NCBI GenBank assembly: GCA_020636775.1
Contig: JACJXF010000002.1
Span: forward strand, 62,001 to 126,000
Origin: Bacteroidales bacterium
GTDB taxonomy: Bacteria > Bacteroidota > Bacteroidia > Bacteroidales > GCA-2748055
Direction of reading: 5' to 3'
DNA: 64,000 bases
Made by a program: the position numbers and the translations under genes. The notes beneath the pieces are model-generated. The model made no database searches, was not told the origin of the DNA, and saw only the letters and a list, made by a program, of their open reading frames with translations. This document shows, piece after piece, positions 62,146-64,000 of this stretch. Numbering within the stretch: position 1 is the first letter of the stretch; every line of letters begins with the position of its first letter.

Positions 62146-62231
62146 TTCCCTTTGACCAATAAGATTTTCCTTAAGTATTTCCAGTGAACCACCGGAATTA
62201 TATTTTATTTTTCTCCCAATAACATCTCCCC

Positions 62232-62267
62232 TTTGTGAGGCCATTATCCAAAAGCCTTCTATATTTG
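62232..62267 (+). promoter_or_regulatory. Promoter of the YebC/TACO1 gene
   Basis: TATATTTG at 62260-62267 is an exact -7 consensus, and TTTG at 62232-62235 is a possible -33 element, 24 bases upstream (slightly long). The ATG follows 26 bases after. Confidence 0.5.
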
Positions 62268-62293
62268 CAGAAATTTTCAAATAAGATAACATT

Positions 62294-63004
62294 ATGGGTC
62301 GCGCATTCGAATTTCGCAAAGCAAGAAAGCTGAAACGCTGGGGCAGTATGGCAAAAACCTTTACCCGGCTGGGTAAGGACATTTCAATGGCAGTAAAGAC
62401 AGCCGGCCCGGATCCAAAAAATAATGCCCGTCTGAGAGTCTTAATACAGAATGCCAAAGCTGCCAATATGCCCAAGGAAAACGTGGAGCGGGCAATCAAA
62501 AAGGCGTCATCAAAAGACATGGCCGACTACAAGGAAGTTTTGTATGAGGGATACGGACCTTATGGAGTAGCCATTCTTGTGGAAACCTCCACCGACAATA
62601 CTACCCGCACAGTGGCCAATATTCGCAGCTACTTTACCCGCTATAACGGCACTCTGGGAACCTTTGGCTCTGTTTCATTTATGTTTGAACATAACTGTAT
62701 TTTCAAGGTGCAGGCTAAAGAGGGTATTGAAGCAGAAGAGCTGGAGCTCGAACTTATCGATTATGGCGCGCAGGAAGTATTTGCCGAAGATGACACCATT
62801 GTTGTCTATGCCGACTTTGAAGCCTTTGGAAACCTTCAGAAATACTTCGAGGATAATGAGTATGAAATCATCTCTGCCGAATTTGAGCGTATCCCCGGCG
62901 ACTATAAAGAGCTGAATGAAGAGCAGATGGCTGAAGTGGATAAATTACTGGCCCGGCTTGAAGAGGATGATGATGTGAATAATGTTTTTCATAATATGAA
63001 ATAG
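62294..63004 (+). CDS. YebC/PmpR family protein (TACO1)
   Basis: This 236-residue protein is a member of the YebC/PmpR family, annotated as transcriptional regulators and more recently linked to translation of proline-rich stretches. The N-terminus MGRAFEFRKARKLKRWGSMA and the following AKTFTRLGKDI, NARLRVLIQNAKAANMPKEN and YEGYGPYGVAILVE are diagnostic. The C-terminal half (about 160-235) is acidic. It starts at an ATG preceded by a promoter-like TATATTTG and is followed by a strong hairpin terminator, so it is probably monocistronic. Confidence 0.95.
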   Translation: MGRAFEFRKARKLKRWGSMAKTFTRLGKDISMAVKTAGPDPKNNARLRVLIQNAKAANMPKENVERAIKKASSKDMADYKEVLYEGYGPYGVAILVETSTDNTTRTVANIRSYFTRYNGTLGTFGSVSFMFEHNCIFKVQAKEGIEAEELELELIDYGAQEVFAEDDTIVVYADFEAFGNLQKYFEDNEYEIISAEFERIPGDYKELNEEQMAEVDKLLARLEEDDDVNNVFHNMK

Positions 63005-63052
63005 GGAGACTGAAATATTGATATCAACTCCTCCTGATATTTCAAATGATAT

Positions 63053-63089
63053 ACAATTCGGATTCTGCTAATCCGATTTGTACTTTTTT
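63053..63089 (+). terminator. Intrinsic terminator of the YebC gene
   Basis: ACAATTCGGATT (63053-63064) pairs with AATCCGATTTGT (63070-63081) through a 12-bp stem with one mismatch and a 5-base loop, followed by ACTTTTTT. It lies 48 bases after the stop codon. Confidence 0.85.
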
Positions 63090-63244
63090 GCTCCCAGGTA
63101 TTTTCTCCTTCCGATTAAAAAATTTGAAAAATCCGATCTGTAAATTATCGGGGATTCCTGAACATATTTTTCACTCCTGGTGTTACCGGAAAATACAAAT
63201 CCCTAAATTGCTGATATAAAACAAATCTGATAAACAGCAGGATA

Positions 63245-64000
63245 ATGGAACTAAAATCAAAACAATGGTGGGGCGCACCAAAAAAGTTCTCATTGGAGCA
63301 GGAGGAGAGGAAAATCAGCTGGCTTGAACTTTTCTATGATCTGGTTTATGTGATCGCCATCGCTAAAATTACAAATCTGTTTTCCATGAACCTTAATTTC
63401 ACAGGTTTTCTGGATTACCTTTTTTTCTTCACTATCATATTCTGGGGATGGCTCAACGGGAGTTTATATCACGATATGCATGGCTCTGCGGGTTTCAGGA
63501 CACGTATCATGACTCTCTGGCAGATGCTTATTGTAGCCGCTCTTGTTATTGTTCTGGGCGGACATTCAGAACAACGCATACATAATATAAGCCTGGTTCT
63601 GATTGTAATGCAGACATATATAACCTACATGTGGTTCAGCGTGGGATTTTATGATAAAAACCACCGAAAACTAAATCTCCCCTATACCCTTCTTTACCTG
63701 CTTGCCCTGGCTCTGATGGTCCTTACCCTCTTTCTTGAAAATCCCTGGCTGAAAATTGTCTTTTTTGCTGCACTGGTTTTCAACTACCTGCCACCCTTTA
63801 TTACATACAGGCGATTCCGGAACGAATCCCTTCAGCTGAATCTCTCTTCGAGCATGACAGAGCGTTTAGGACTATTCGCAATAATAATTTTCGGGGAGGT
63901 TATTGCCGGAGTAATCAGTGGAATGGCCGAAAATAATGATCTGAGTTTTTCCCTATGGGTAAATTTTGCACTTTCTGTAATCATTGTCTTCTCCCTCTGG
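63245..64000 (+). CDS. LtrA family low-temperature-requirement-like membrane protein (truncated by window edge)
   Basis: The frame from ATG 63245 stays open to the last base, so at least 252 residues are seen and the C-terminus is missing. The N-terminus contains ISWLELFYDLVYVIAIAK and later TERLGLFAIIIFGEVIAG, the hallmark of the LtrA family of multi-spanning inner-membrane proteins. At least six helices are predicted in the visible part. LtrA is named for a cold-growth phenotype in Listeria; the molecular function is unknown. Confidence 0.88.
   Translation, partial: MELKSKQWWGAPKKFSLEQEERKISWLELFYDLVYVIAIAKITNLFSMNLNFTGFLDYLFFFTIIFWGWLNGSLYHDMHGSAGFRTRIMTLWQMLIVAALVIVLGGHSEQRIHNISLVLIVMQTYITYMWFSVGFYDKNHRKLNLPYTLLYLLALALMVLTLFLENPWLKIVFFAALVFNYLPPFITYRRFRNESLQLNLSSSMTERLGLFAIIIFGEVIAGVISGMAENNDLSFSLWVNFALSVIIVFSLW

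Noticed and set aside
1..64000. CRISPR arrays, rRNA, integrases, phage genes.
   Set aside because: No regularly spaced identical repeats, conserved rRNA segments, recombinase motifs or phage structural genes were seen.

Overview
The window looks like chromosome from a Bacteroidota bacterium, most likely of the Bacteroidales/Marinilabiliales type. The reasons are the type IX secretion C-terminal sorting domains, DUF4251 and DUF4350 proteins, a Reg_prop/Y_Y_Y hybrid-type sensor kinase, orphan FtsX/MacB-like permeases, TAnnTTTG-type promoter elements and the near absence of Shine-Dalgarno sequences. No rRNA, tRNA, CRISPR array, phage or integrase gene was recognised. Both edges cut genes: a sugar-related C-terminal domain on the left and an LtrA-family membrane protein on the right.

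Layout. 1-4.9 kb: end of a carbohydrate-related gene, a GRP-type sugar permease, and a secreted M1-M28-PDZ peptidase fusion. 5-7.3 kb: threonine catabolism (kbl, NAD-epimerase-type tdh). 7.6-13.4 kb: gltX, a TatD-like hydrolase, small S4 and VF530 proteins, an ATP-grasp enzyme and speA. 13.8-16.6 kb: a three-gene amino-sugar unit (polyprenyl-phosphate glycosyltransferase, WecD-like acyltransferase, WecE-like transaminase). 16.7-22 kb: small envelope proteins, an esterase, TfoX-N, CDGSH and an FtsX permease. 22.1-30 kb: two tandem paralogous LamG/T9SS proteins, one fused to a glycerophosphodiesterase, beside a two-component system. 30-38.6 kb: a Kef-type K+/H+ antiporter with its quinone reductase-like partner, other small oxidoreductases, a TspO-like protein and secreted sugar-related proteins.

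The most unusual region is 38.7-58.3 kb, a run of minus-strand genes with mostly very short gaps. In transcription order it encodes three WxxFRG beta-propeller proteins, a membrane-anchored NHL protein with a GCCNP motif, a 66-residue Cys-rich membrane protein, a Tat-exported multi-[4Fe-4S] protein (NapG-like), a NapH/NosR-like polytopic ferredoxin, a membrane-anchored propeller, a fused NuoE-NuoF (HydB-like) flavoprotein, a NuoG/GltD hybrid flavoprotein without the usual NAD(P)H Rossmann motif, a fifth propeller, a GT4 glycosyltransferase and a LolD/FtsX-type ABC transporter. The arrangement suggests electron flow between cytoplasmic NAD(P)H or ferredoxin and periplasmic or surface propeller proteins across a NapGH-like membrane module. 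No terminal catalytic subunit (hydrogenase, formate dehydrogenase, AOR, nitrate reductase) is in the window. This is the best candidate for an undescribed system.

Intergenic DNA carries a degenerate dispersed palindromic repeat (core CCCGCTTTGCGGGAACGC and variants) at five or six sites. It also carries a 236-bp element with inverted GCCC(C)ACCCCAA ends inside the propeller cluster. Both look like non-autonomous repeats. Function assignments rest on motif recognition by eye; no database search was run.
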